Source: Ascaphus truei
Taxonomy: Eukaryota > Chordata > Amphibia > Anura > Ascaphidae
Direction of reading: 5' to 3'
Length of the DNA stretch: 64,000 nt
NCBI GenBank assembly: GCA_036426205.1
Contig: CM071567.1
Coordinates: 289,913,141 to 289,977,140 of the forward strand
Shown: positions 10,109 through 19,332 of the stretch, one piece after another
Numbering within the stretch: position 1 is the first letter of the stretch
Layout of the letters: each line of letters begins with the position of its first letter
Program-made: the position numbers and the translations under genes
The notes under the pieces: model-generated
What the model was told of the DNA's origin: nothing
The model's input: only the letters and a program-made list of their open reading frames with translations
Databases searched by the model: none

Positions 10109-11250
10109 AATGAGAAAAATGGAAGAATTTTTTAAAGGTTTCTGTGCGAGCCAGACCAGACAGCAGGGACTGTTAATGCAGGAGCAGACAAACAGCAGGG
10201 ACGTTAATGCAGGAGCAGGCCCAACTGTATTGCAGCAGCAAACCAGCTCCTAAACCGGCAGCACAGGATGAGCGGATGGCCAAGCTGCTGACCCAATTCC
10301 AATTCCAAGTCCAAAGTCCAGAACTTGCGAACAAATCCCCCGGTCCTCCTGAGGAAGAAAATGGCTCCGAACGAGGATCCAAGAGGCTTTCTACTGACAT
10401 TTGAAAGGGTTGCTGAAGCTCAGGGCTGGGCTGCAGATCGCTAGGCAAACTGCTTTGGCCCCGCCTCCTCATAGGAGAAGCCCAAGCCTATATCAGGGCT
10501 TCCCAGAATGATCAGGCAATGGACTACCAACAAGTAAAAGCTGCCATACTGGATCACTGAGGTCTGACCCCAGAGACCTACCGGACAGCAGTTCTGGAAC
10601 CTGAAGTACACCGTAAGATGAGACCCGGGTCCTCGCTCAGCGGTTATGGGACTTGTGTATTTGCTGGATACAACCCGAGGAGCGCACTACGGAGGCAATT
10701 CTTGAGCAAGTGGTTTTGAAACAATTCCTACAGATAAGTACACCCCTTCCGCACGCGGGGGTGTAAAACGCCCATGCTGCTGAAAACCCTAGCTTTGGTG
10801 GTCCGACTCGTTTGAGAACTTCCTTGGGGCTGAGGATCAGGTCGAGTGCCCTGGACCCATGGATTCCACTTCACCAGCACTTGCGGATATCCAAAAAGGG
10901 TAGATTTGGAACAACGTGGATGGAAATACGGCCCCTCCATACGCAAACCGCCAAGTGCCACGAAAGGAGCAGTCCTTCCAACAAGGAAGAAGTCAAAACG
11001 CCGGGCAACCGTTTAGACCCTCATCCCCTTCATGAGTAGGATTGTCGCCAAATGAGAGGAACTTCCAAGGACGCGCCCACAGGACCCACCGATGCCTGGT
11101 CTCCAGTATCCGGTCCAGCGGAAGCGCTATCCGCGGCACCCTCCTGCAAGGGAACCCCTCTCCAGGTTCCGCCTGCGGGAGAAACAAGGACCACCGGCAT
11201 GTGGACTGTCCACAGATGGATTGTTCCTTCAGAAGGACCGTCGCCTCGGC
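10109..11250 (+). pseudogene. G1 gag with CCHC zinc knuckle
   Basis: Candidate start ATG at 10109, with a second at 10118, opening a Gln-rich N-terminus (MEEFFKGFCASQTRQQ). A capsid-like stretch follows at about 10355-10560 (FLLTFERVAEAQGW, then a GEAQAY-like motif) and GLTPETYRTAVLEPEV at about 10561-10605. A basic linker leads to a CCHC-type knuckle near 11168-11215 (CGRNKDHRHVDCPQ). The reading moves between frames at least four times. Gag would build the intracellular particle and the knuckle would bind RNA. Confidence 0.68.
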
Positions 11251-11279
11251 CTTCACTGGAGAAAATTACAAGCCCTGGC

Positions 11280-11560
11280 TACTTCCAGACCCAGGTTTGG
11301 GGTTTAAAACCGTCCAGGCTTTGTAGATTCGGGCTCTGGGAAAACTTGGTCTTCCAGGAACTGTTACCGCCTGACGTGTGTTCTTTTGGACTCCCCATGA
11401 ATATAGAATGTATACACGGGATGTAAAATGGTTTTCGACGGCCAAAATCTGGCTACAGGTAAAAGGTCAGGAGACCTAGCTCGAAAGTAGGAGTCACTCC
11501 TTGGCTCCCTGCCCCCGTTGTGCTCGGCGGGGATGGCCTTTCTTTTCGGATACCTAATGG
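11280..11560 (+). pseudogene. G1 aspartic protease
   Basis: A retropepsin signature reads ALVDSGS near 11316-11340 directly downstream of the zinc knuckle. A motif similar to APVVLGGD near 11505-11530 corresponds to the second conserved retropepsin block. The two blocks are in different frames. Short and decayed, but the position between gag and integrase supports the call. About 480 bases of unassigned linker follow before the integrase. Confidence 0.55.
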
Positions 11561-12039
11561 CTCCAGTCTCTCCCGAGGAGACTTATTCTATGGCTCTGGA
11601 GAACCCTGGTAAAACTGTTCCCTTCTCGGGCAGACCTTTTTCCCAGTAGACACCGGGTTCAAAAGACTCGGAAGCAAAGACACTGACGACACTCAAACAG
11701 GAGAGCACGGGGTTTCAGAAATCTGGGTCTCAAGGGGCTCATTCTAGTAGCCAGAAGTCACAAGTGAGGCTGGGGATGGCAGAGAGCGGAGGGGGATATG
11801 GGCCTGGGGATTTACCAGACCTGATACTCCCTGTTTTCGCCAAGGCAAAGGGAAAGACCAGTCCTGCTAGACAGTATGATAAGGTGGTAAAAATTGATGA
11901 GGATTGATTTTGAATGACAAGGGGGTGATAGTATTCCCCCATTTGAATTATCAAATGATATCTGTTAGGGTGAATAGGCAGACACAAACAGGGAAGGTCA
12001 CACAGAAAGATATTGGTTCCCAAGGCGTTTGTTAAAATC

Positions 12040-13150
12040 GTGTTCACTCTAGCCCATACTGTCCCTTGGGGGGTCACCTAGGCAGGGATAAAACATTGGA
12101 CCATATTTCGTCCCGATTCTATTGGCCAGGGATGCATAGTGATATTGCTAAGTTATGTGCAGCATGTCTGGAGTGCCAGCTAATTAGTACGAAGGGACAA
12201 AAACCAGCCCCCTTGGTTTTCCTCTACGTTTGGTGTCAGTTCCCTTTGAGAGGATTGGGGTAGACTTGGTAGGACCGCTAGAACCTTCTGCGAAAGGACA
12301 CAGGTGTTTATTCTTGTAATAGTTGACTATGCAACAAGATATCCTGAGGCGTTCCCCCTGAGAAACAGCAATGGCGAAGCAAGAGAGCCAACAAGTTGTT
12401 GGACGCTGTCTCAAGGGTTGGACTTCCCCAGGTTATGTTGACAGGACCAAGGTACAATGTTATGGCTAAACTGATGCAGGATGTCTTAAAATTACTAGAG
12501 GTCAAGTCTGTGCGGACATCGGTCTACCATCCACAGACTGACAGATTGGTGGAAAGATTTAACCGAATCTAAAAGGGATGCTGAGGAAATTTGTAGATTC
12601 AGAGAAGAGAGCTGGGAGATGAACTCTCCCTTTTCTGCGTTTGCAGTGCGGGAAGTTCCCCAGGCCTCACGGGATTCTCTCCATTTTTGAACTGCTGTAT
12701 GGACGCCAACCCCGGGGTATCCTAGACCTCCTAACGGAAAGTCTGGGAGGAACAGCCGGTCCCTTCTAAGAATACCTGCAATATGTATTGGACTTAGGAA
12801 GCGCCTAGATGTGGTCGGGCATTTTGCTAGGGGGAATCTTTTAGATCAGCCCAGGACAGTCCAGGAGAGCGCATTACAATCAAAATGCTCGTATGAGAGT
12901 GTTTTCCCAGGAGATCAAGTGATGTTGTTGTTACCAGTTGTAAGAGCAAACTCTAGCCAAATGGCAGGGCCCATTCAAAGTACTCCGCCGCAGGGGTGAT
13001 GGGATTATGAGATTGCTTAACCAGGGTCCAGGAAGGGTAAACAAATTTACCATGTGAACTTGCTGAAACCGTGGATGGAAGGTGCAGCGGTCTCTATCAT
13101 CCACCCGGTGGAGGAGGAAAGGGACTTGGGTCCTTCAGCCCCCATGGGAG
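12040..13150 (+). pseudogene. G1 integrase, all three domains
   Basis: The HHCC zinc-binding domain is at 12066-12190 (GHLGRDKTLDHIS, FYWPGM, CAACLECQ). The core is at about 12250-12580, with a VDLVGPL-type first aspartate near 12262, DYATRYPEA near 12323, a second aspartate region near 12447 and YHPQTDR near 12525 before the glutamate. The C-terminal domain is at 12835-13080 (GDQVMLLL, then YHVNLLKPW), identical in kind to positions 1-240. Multiple one-base shifts break the frame. The gene is upstream of RT, the hallmark of Gmr1-like elements. Confidence 0.82.
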
Positions 13151-13339
13151 AACATCGTGGGTGACGATAAATCCCATGGGTAGACAGTTGGTCCTCTGAA
13201 CAAAAAGGGACTTGTTAGAAATAGTTACACATTCCATGATGTTTTTTCTGATTTGCCAGGGCAAACTAATTTAATTCACATGTGATCGAGACAGCACTGG
13301 GGGTTAAAAGTTACGTTCCCGTCCTTATAGGTTTCCTGA

Positions 13340-14060
13340 AAGTCGTAGGTACCTGGTAGAGAAGGATGTACAAGAAATTTTACACTTAGGAGTGATTGAG
13401 GAATCATGCAGTGAGTGGTGTAGTCCAACTAGTTATGGTCCCTAAACCCGATAGGAAGGTAAGACTTTGTGTGTGGACCTCCGAAAGTACCATGCGGGTA
13501 TCCAATTTTGACGCATATCCGATGATCAGTGTGGACGAGTTAATGGACACACTTGGTTAACACGGAATATAATACCCCGATGCTTAACAAAAGGATACTG
13601 GGAAATACCTTTAGAGGATAAGTCCAAGTGCAAAACAGCTTGCCACTACCATGGGTTTATACCAGTTTGTGATAATGCCATTTGGACGCATGGAGCCCCA
13701 GCCCAAACATTCAGAGACTCATGGATAAAGTGCTGAGACCCCTAGGGCTTATGCCGCAGCCTACCTAGATAGACATTGTCATTTATAGTAAACACTGGCG
13801 GGGCCCATCTAAATAGGCTGAAAGCGGTCCTCCAAATCTCTAAAGAGAGGCAGGGCTTACAGTCAACCCTAAGAAATGTGCCTTAGGAAGGCGTAAGGCG
13901 GGAAACCAAATACTTAGGGTATTGCAGGGGAGTTGGAAAAGTAAGGCCACTAGCTGACAAAGGTAGTTGCCCTGAAAGAAGTTTCCGACCCACCCAAACA
14001 AAAACGCAGGTACGCTCTCTGCTGGGTTTAGCAGGGTATTATCGGCGGTTCATCCCCAAC
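13340..14060 (+). pseudogene. G1 reverse transcriptase, copy B
   Basis: Nucleotide match to 480-1170. GVIEESCSEW is near 13392 and VPKPDRKV near 13438. The catalytic YxDD box at about 13761-13790 contains an extra base relative to copy A, which disrupts it. Frame breaks are more frequent than in copy A and are nearly all single-base insertions or deletions. Identity is secure from copy A. Confidence 0.8.
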
Positions 14061-14109
14061 TACTCGGAAGTTGCAGCCCAATTAACGGGGACCTCACAAA
14101 AAAGTGTGC

Positions 14110-14590
14110 CCCTTCACAAGTGGTATGGTCAAGGGAGTGTCAGAGAGCTTTGAGGACATAAAAAGGTTGTCTATCAGAGGGGTCCCGTCCTTAGAAGCCC
14201 AGACTTCTACAGGCTTTTGTAGTGCAAAAACCGATTGGCATCAGAGATAGGGTAGAGGCAGTGTTGTCACACAGTTGAGGGAGTGGAATCCGATACTTTT
14301 TCTGAGTAGGAAATGTTTCCCGAGGGAAAAAACTACTCAGTTATTGAGAAGGAGTGCCTCGCAGTAAATTGGGCAATCGAGGCTTTGAGGCATTACCGGC
14401 AGGAGTCCATTTTACTATGGTGACGGACCATGCTCCATTAAGTGGTTTTAAATAGTATGAAGGACTCCAAGCTAGATTGACCAGGTGGGATATGGCCCTC
14501 CAACCTTCTCATTTGAGATTTAGCACAGGCCGGGGAAAAGAAAATGCAGATGCTGACTTCTTTTTAGAGAAGGGGTGGATGATCGGGCTT
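14110..14590 (+). pseudogene. G1 RNase H, copy B
   Basis: Nucleotide match to 1250-1735 with many one-base indels. It retains the NYSVIEKECLAVNWAIEAL-type block near 14330-14390 and the VTDHAPL block near 14420. The stop before HRPG near 14519 is shared with copy A. The polypurine run before the 3' LTR is about 14622-14632. Confidence 0.78.
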
Positions 14591-14633
14591 CAGCCGTGCA
14601 TGGCCTCAGCCACACACTAACAGGGGACGGAAT

Positions 14634-15084
14634 TGTGACAGGGTGAATGAACGTCACCAGCCATTACCTGGCAAACCTATGTTTAGGCTTGCAGTGCAGC
14701 AATAACGACGTTAATTTTCAGTTGAGAAGGGCTGCTTAATTAGTCTGACCCCAGCTGCACAATCAAGGTGTTTTTAAAACCCCCGCTGTAAAACACATGC
14801 AAGCTAGCTGGTCAGGAGACAGGACGATATACTGAAGAGATTACTGAATAAGGTTGTTTTTCAAAGTACATGTGTGTGATGACTGTCTCTGTTGTCCTGC
14901 ATGCTGAAGAGAAGCTGCCTTGTTTTCTATGCTGAAGAGAAGCTATTTTGTTTTGTCTGCTGAAGAGAAGCTATTTGTTGTTGTTGCTGAAGAGAAGCTA
15001 TTTGTTTTTGTGTGCTGTATGTTTTAAGGCTAATAAATAAGCCTTATCAAGGGAACCCGTATGTGTGGTTGTATGTACCCTGCA
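14634..15084 (+). repeat. G1 3' LTR, copy B
   Basis: Starts TGTGACAGGG and ends ACCCTGCA. Four GCTGAAGAGAAGCT units lie at about 14902-15003 and a polyadenylation-type TAATAAATAA near 15031. The flank to the right is the same G2 integrase sequence that follows copy A. Confidence 0.83.
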
Positions 15085-15721
15085 AAACCATGTCTCCTTG
15101 GCTATGTCAAGTGTTAGGGTGTCAGGGTGTCAAGATGTTGCTACAACAATTCAAATGGTGATGAGAACCCATGAAGATGCTTGAGGCATTCTCTAATAGT
15201 AAACATTAAATAAGGTACAGAAAGTCCCAGTTCTTTCCATCCTATTCAATCACTTTTGCAGCATTGCCTTTAGGGTTTTTATTTAACCGCTACCCCAAAC
15301 CATCAGTTTGTGGGTGATACACAGAGGTTTTTAACTGTTTTATGTTGGAGAAGTTTGCAGAAATCCATGCTGGTTACCCCGAGACATAAATGGAGCACCC
15401 TGATCTGTAGGATCTCCTTGGCAATCCCACCCGGCTAAACATCATCATTAATTCGTTAGCAATAGATTTTGTGCTGAGATCGTGCGTAGAGGGATTGCCT
15501 CAGGATATGGGTTGCATAGTCTAATATCACCAGAATGTACTGATGCCCCCTGGCTGACTTCACTAAACGGCCAACAAAATCCATAGCAATGCGTTCAAAT
15601 TGGATTTCAATTACTGGTAGGGGGTACCAACGGGACTACGGACGCTGGCAAAGGGGCAGTGAGCTGACATTCAGGACACAACAACACAGTAATAACTATT
15701 ATTGCTGCCATCACCCCCGGC
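15085..15721 (-). pseudogene. G2 integrase (right unit), truncated by deletion
   Basis: Matches 2236-2870 base for base apart from small indels, including the lesion at the catalytic glutamate region. The match stops at about 15721, where the sequence jumps to G2 LTR interior. Relative to the left unit about 2.37 kb (the front of integrase, protease, gag and part of the LTR) is missing. The join falls at a short shared A-rich run (ATAAAAA / GTAAAAAAGG), consistent with a microhomology deletion. Confidence 0.85.
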
Positions 15722-15935
15722 ATAAAAAAGGTCTGCCTTGCTCTGCTCAGAGCAGGTTTTCAATCAGCTCCCTGCCTCAATCAGGAGCTGCAGCCATGTG
15801 AAACCATGGAGAGCTAGAAGTCCCGGTTTGGACTCCACCTGGCAAATCTCCAAAACGTGGAGTGGAGCAGAAACCCTGCAATAATTGAGGGCCATAATAT
15901 ACACTTTTCACTACCGTTCCCTCATATCTGTCACC
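15722..15935 (-). repeat. G2 LTR remnant (right unit)
   Basis: Matches 5243-5372 followed directly by 6180-6275, so it lacks the 807-base insertion. It ends CTGTCAC at 15935, the outer LTR end. This is the right boundary of the G2 tandem. Confidence 0.82.
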
Positions 15936-15984
15936 CTATGTACATATAATATGTACATTAACAAATTTATTTTTTTGTATATCT

Positions 15985-16135
15985 AAAGGCAAGACAACAT
16001 AAAGGTCAAAAAGGATTTGTGGGAAGAGATTAGAGTGTCTGTGTCAGCTTGTGGAAATCAGGTCAAAACTTATGACAACTACAGGAAAAGATTTGATGAT
16101 ATAAAGAGATATCTGAAGGCAATATGCATTAAAAC
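15985..16135 (+). pseudogene. Myb/SANT-like DNA-binding fragment (possible transposon exon)
   Basis: An open stretch reads KKDLWEEIRVSVSACG, then NYRKRFDDIKRYLKAI. The spacing of Trp, the hydrophobics and the basic third helix resembles the Myb/SANT-like (trihelix) domain of vertebrate Harbinger-type accessory proteins. It is preceded by a pyrimidine-rich tract and AAAG, resembling a splice acceptor, and runs into repeat R at its 3' end. Only about 45 codons are present. A host gene fragment is possible but less likely in this setting. Confidence 0.4.
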
Positions 16136-16250
16136 CAGAGACATAACATAAAACACAGACAAAGCTCAGTTTTTAGCACATCTAGTGAAACTCATACACG
16201 GTACAGTGCCTAAATATATATGGATAAATATCTAATACAATTAAAATACC
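16124..16250 (+). repeat. Repeat module R, copy 1
   Basis: A module of about 105 bases starting AAACCAGAGACATAACAT and ending ATATCTAATA. It recurs at 17885-17990 (+), 18829-18921 (+, shortened) and 19029-19132 (-). Family unknown. Confidence 0.7.
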
Positions 16251-16500
16251 ATCCATACCAATTACACAATTAACTATAGCTATCATTACAGAGAACAAGT
16301 TCACATCATACAAAATAGGACACCAACAATTACAATATACTAAAGCAACCCTCACCATAAACTACAGTACAGCATAGAAGCCCAAAAATTACATCTCTCT
16401 AATTATAAAATATATTTAGCACACATCTATGCATAGCAGCATAGCCACAATCATTTACAATACTGCAAACAAAGTTTTTACAACACTATCATTTCTTACC

Positions 16501-17883
16501 CTGTATGTATATATCTCTCTAGACATACATACATACATACAGTGGCAAGAAATGATATGCATAAAAAAAATAAACACATGAAAAAGCAAAAAAAAACACA
16601 GTTACATTAAATACATTTCTTTAGTTCACTTACCATTACTTGACCCCACCGACTCCCTTTGATCAGCTTACTCATGAACCAATCCACGAACAGGAAACCA
16701 TAAAATAATAAACTATAAAATAATAAACATTAAAATAATAAAACACGACAATCCAGGGGTCTTCTAGTTGTAGTCCATCTTCATCTGTATTCTTCTACCT
16801 TCTTCCGGGGTCTTCTCCCCGTCTGCTGCCACACCCTGGTCTTCTTTCTTCTCCGGAGGTCCTTCCTCCTCGGCGTCTTGCTTCAAAATGAGACGACATA
16901 GGCTTTTAAAGGCCTATGACGTCACATTTTCGTCATATGGTTCCCACGGCCCTGATTGGGCCGTGAAAACCATGTGTTTTGGCCGATGCAAAAAAAAATG
17001 ATGACGTCACTTAAAGACAATGAAAGCAAAGCCAATCAGAATGGCTTTGCTTCAATTGCCTTTAAGATGACGTCATGAAAAGAAACATGGCCGCCCTCAC
17101 ATGGTACGGTAGCCAATCAGAGCGTGGGAAGTCTATCCCTACTCTGATTGGCTCTAGTAGACCATGTGACAGAGGCTTGGGGAAGAACGGATATGACGTC
17201 ATTGAAAGCCTGTCACATGGTACTAGAACCAATCAGAGTAGGGATAGACTTCCCACGCTCTAATTGGCTACTGTACCATGTGAGGGCAGCCATGTTTCTT
17301 TTAATGATGTCATCTTAAAGGCAATTGAAGCAAAGCCGTTCTGATTGGCAGTGCTTTCTTTGCCTTTAAGTGACGTCATCATTTTTTTTTTCATCGGCCA
17401 AAACACATGGTTTTCACGGCCCAATCAGGGCCGTGGGAACCATATGACGAAGATGTGATGTCATAGGCCTTTAAAAGCCTATGTCGTCTCATTTTGAAGC
17501 AAGACGCCGAGGAGGAAGGACCTCCGGAGAAGAAAGAAGACCAGGGCGTGGCAGCCGACGGGGAGAAGACCCCGGAAGAAGGTAGAAGAATACAGATGAA
17601 GATGGATTACAACTAGAAGACCCCTGGATTGTCGTGTTTTATTATTTTAATGTTTATTATTTTATGGTTTATTATTTTATGGGTTCCTGTTCATGGATTG
17701 GTTCGTGAGTAAGCTGATCAACGGGAGTCAGTGAGTGGGTCAAGTAATGGTAAGTTTAATAAAGAAATGTATTTAATGTAACTGTGGTTTTTTTTGCTTT
17801 TTCATGTGTTTATTTTTTTTTATGCATATCATTTCTTGCCACTGTATGTATGTATGTATGTCTAGAGAGATATATACATACAG
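16501..17883. repeat. 1.38 kb near-perfect palindrome
   Basis: The left arm 16501-17173 and right arm 17210-17883 are reverse complements with few differences, around a 36-base spacer. The outer ends are CTGTATGTATATATCTCTCT and its complement. The arms contain TGACGTCA-type sites, ATTGG boxes and an AT-rich (ATAAT)-type stretch. The right arm contains a short basic reading frame (RRRGGRTSGEERRPG) in GC-rich sequence. Non-autonomous; probably a DNA-transposon derivative or an inverted duplication. Confidence 0.8.
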
Positions 17884-17884
17884 G

Positions 17885-18133
17885 AAACCAGAGACATAAC
17901 ATAAAACACAGACAAAGCTCAGTTTTTAGCACATCTAGTGAGACTCATACACGGTACAGTGCCTAAATATATATGGATAAATATCTAATAAGTAAATGGT
18001 CTTTTAGTTTGACATTTTTGGCCAAAATTGTTGTAAGCCCCTGAGCCAACGCCAAGGCAGACCACATATCAGGGGTCCCTAACGCTAATATAAATTCTTA
18101 ATAACCTGTTTAATAACAGGAAGAATGATTTAT
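17885..18133 (+). repeat. Modules R, Q and S1
   Basis: R (17885-17990) is followed by Q (17991-18086, containing CCCCTGAGCCAACGCC) and S1 (18087-18133). Q and R recur in reverse orientation at 18924-19132. S1 recurs in reverse orientation, perfectly over 47 bases, at 22863-22909. Confidence 0.7.
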
Positions 18134-18731
18134 AGTAATGAGAACATACTTCCCCTTTTAATTTACAGTCTGTCTATCTCAGCAGAATGACAGTTAGACA
18201 GCATAGACAGTTTATGGTCTGGGAAGGGGCCTTAATACCGAACTTGGAGGCAGTTAAAGGAAATGTCAGTCTTTAGGACAGTATGTTGTGTAATGCATTC
18301 TTGTGTAACTCATGCTCAATATGGCTGGGAACAAGTTCCTGTTTCTACAGGGCAAAAAATAAGTCTGAACAAATACAGTTCAGCTAGTGATAAGTGGGTG
18401 AGAGGTCACCTCTTCACATCTGACTAGAAGGCACAATTACGTATGGCATATGGCATTTGGTTAGTTCCTGAGAATAAGTGTTAGTATATAATGGTTATAG
18501 AAAAATGGTTATCTAGCAATCAAAATGGAGTCCCCCCTTATATGCACATTATCAGACCCTATTGGTTGAATGGTCTGGATATAGGAAGGCTATTGCTGTT
18601 CTAAGTCGCCCTGAGGTGGCTAGTCAGGATGCCTAAAGGGGGTGCTTTGGTTAACTTAGCCCAAGGCCCCTGGAAAGGGTCTGCGATGCTGGCAGCCAAG
18701 AGGAGGTAACGCTCTGTACTGCATAGGGAGG
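18134..18731. other. Spacer, no gene seen
   Basis: About 600 bases of mixed sequence with no supported ORF. It ends with ACTGCATAGGGAGGAA, which is repeated at about 19131-19146 after the inserted module block, so the two copies flank 18732-19130 as a 16-base direct repeat. Confidence 0.4.
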
Positions 18732-19132
18732 AAAACATACTGGACACCTAACAAGCTCCTATTAAACCCCCAAAAATACCCACAACATATATATAAGCAT
18801 ATGAGTGTCAGAGGAGTGCTACTGAGCATGGCAATATGCATTAAAACCAGAGACATAACATAAAACACAGACAAAGCTCAGTTTTTAGCACATCTAGTGA
18901 GACTCATACACGGTACAGTGCCTATATTAGCGTTAGGGACCCCTGATATGTGGTCTGCCTTGGCGTTGGCTCAGGGGCTTACAACAATTTTGGCCAAAAA
19001 TGTCAAACTAAAAGACCATTTACTTATTAGATATTTATACATATATATTTAGGCACTGTACCGTGTATGAGTCTCACTAGATGTGCTAAAAACTGAGCTT
19101 TGTCTGTGTTTTATGTTATGTCTCTGGTTTTA
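18732..19132. mobile_element. Inserted foldback block (S2, R+, Q-, R-)
   Basis: Flanked by the direct repeat ACTGCATAGGGAGGAA. It contains S2 (18732-18772), a shortened R on the plus strand, then Q and R on the minus strand, so R+ and R- form a hairpin around Q. No protein is encoded. The direct repeats look like a target-site duplication of about 16 bases. Confidence 0.5.
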
Positions 19133-19332
19133 CTGCATAGGGAGGAAGCAGTACCACTAGCCAGTAGCCAGATCATTGAACCACAGAGTGCTTGTAATGG
19201 ACTGTAATCGGGTGCAGAGTATCGAGATGGAGCTTTGCTAGCCTGGGGTACATACTACTCTTGTTAGAGAGCTAATCTATGTGCTGTGAGGAACCACAAG
19301 TGAGCTGACCCTTGCTCTTGTGCCCGTGTCTA

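Larger units (their letters stand above)
9347..15084 (+). mobile_element. G1 copy B: complete LTR-to-LTR Gmr1-like Gypsy retrotransposon nested in G2
   Basis: Bounded by matching LTRs (9347-9776 and 14634-15084), about 5.7 kb in all. Internal order on the plus strand: gag (10.1-11.25 kb), protease (11.28-11.56), integrase (12.04-13.15), reverse transcriptase (13.34-14.06), RNase H (14.1-14.6). It splits the G2 integrase. The flanks are CCCA on the left and AACCATG on the right, consistent with a short target duplication that is ambiguous by a base or two. All genes carry frameshifts. The segment from about 12840 to the end matches 1-2235. Confidence 0.87.

Noticed and set aside
9347..15084. 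An endogenous retrovirus with an envelope gene
   Set aside because: No env-like frame lies between RNase H and the 3' LTR (about 50 bases only), and the pol order fits Gmr1-like Gypsy elements.
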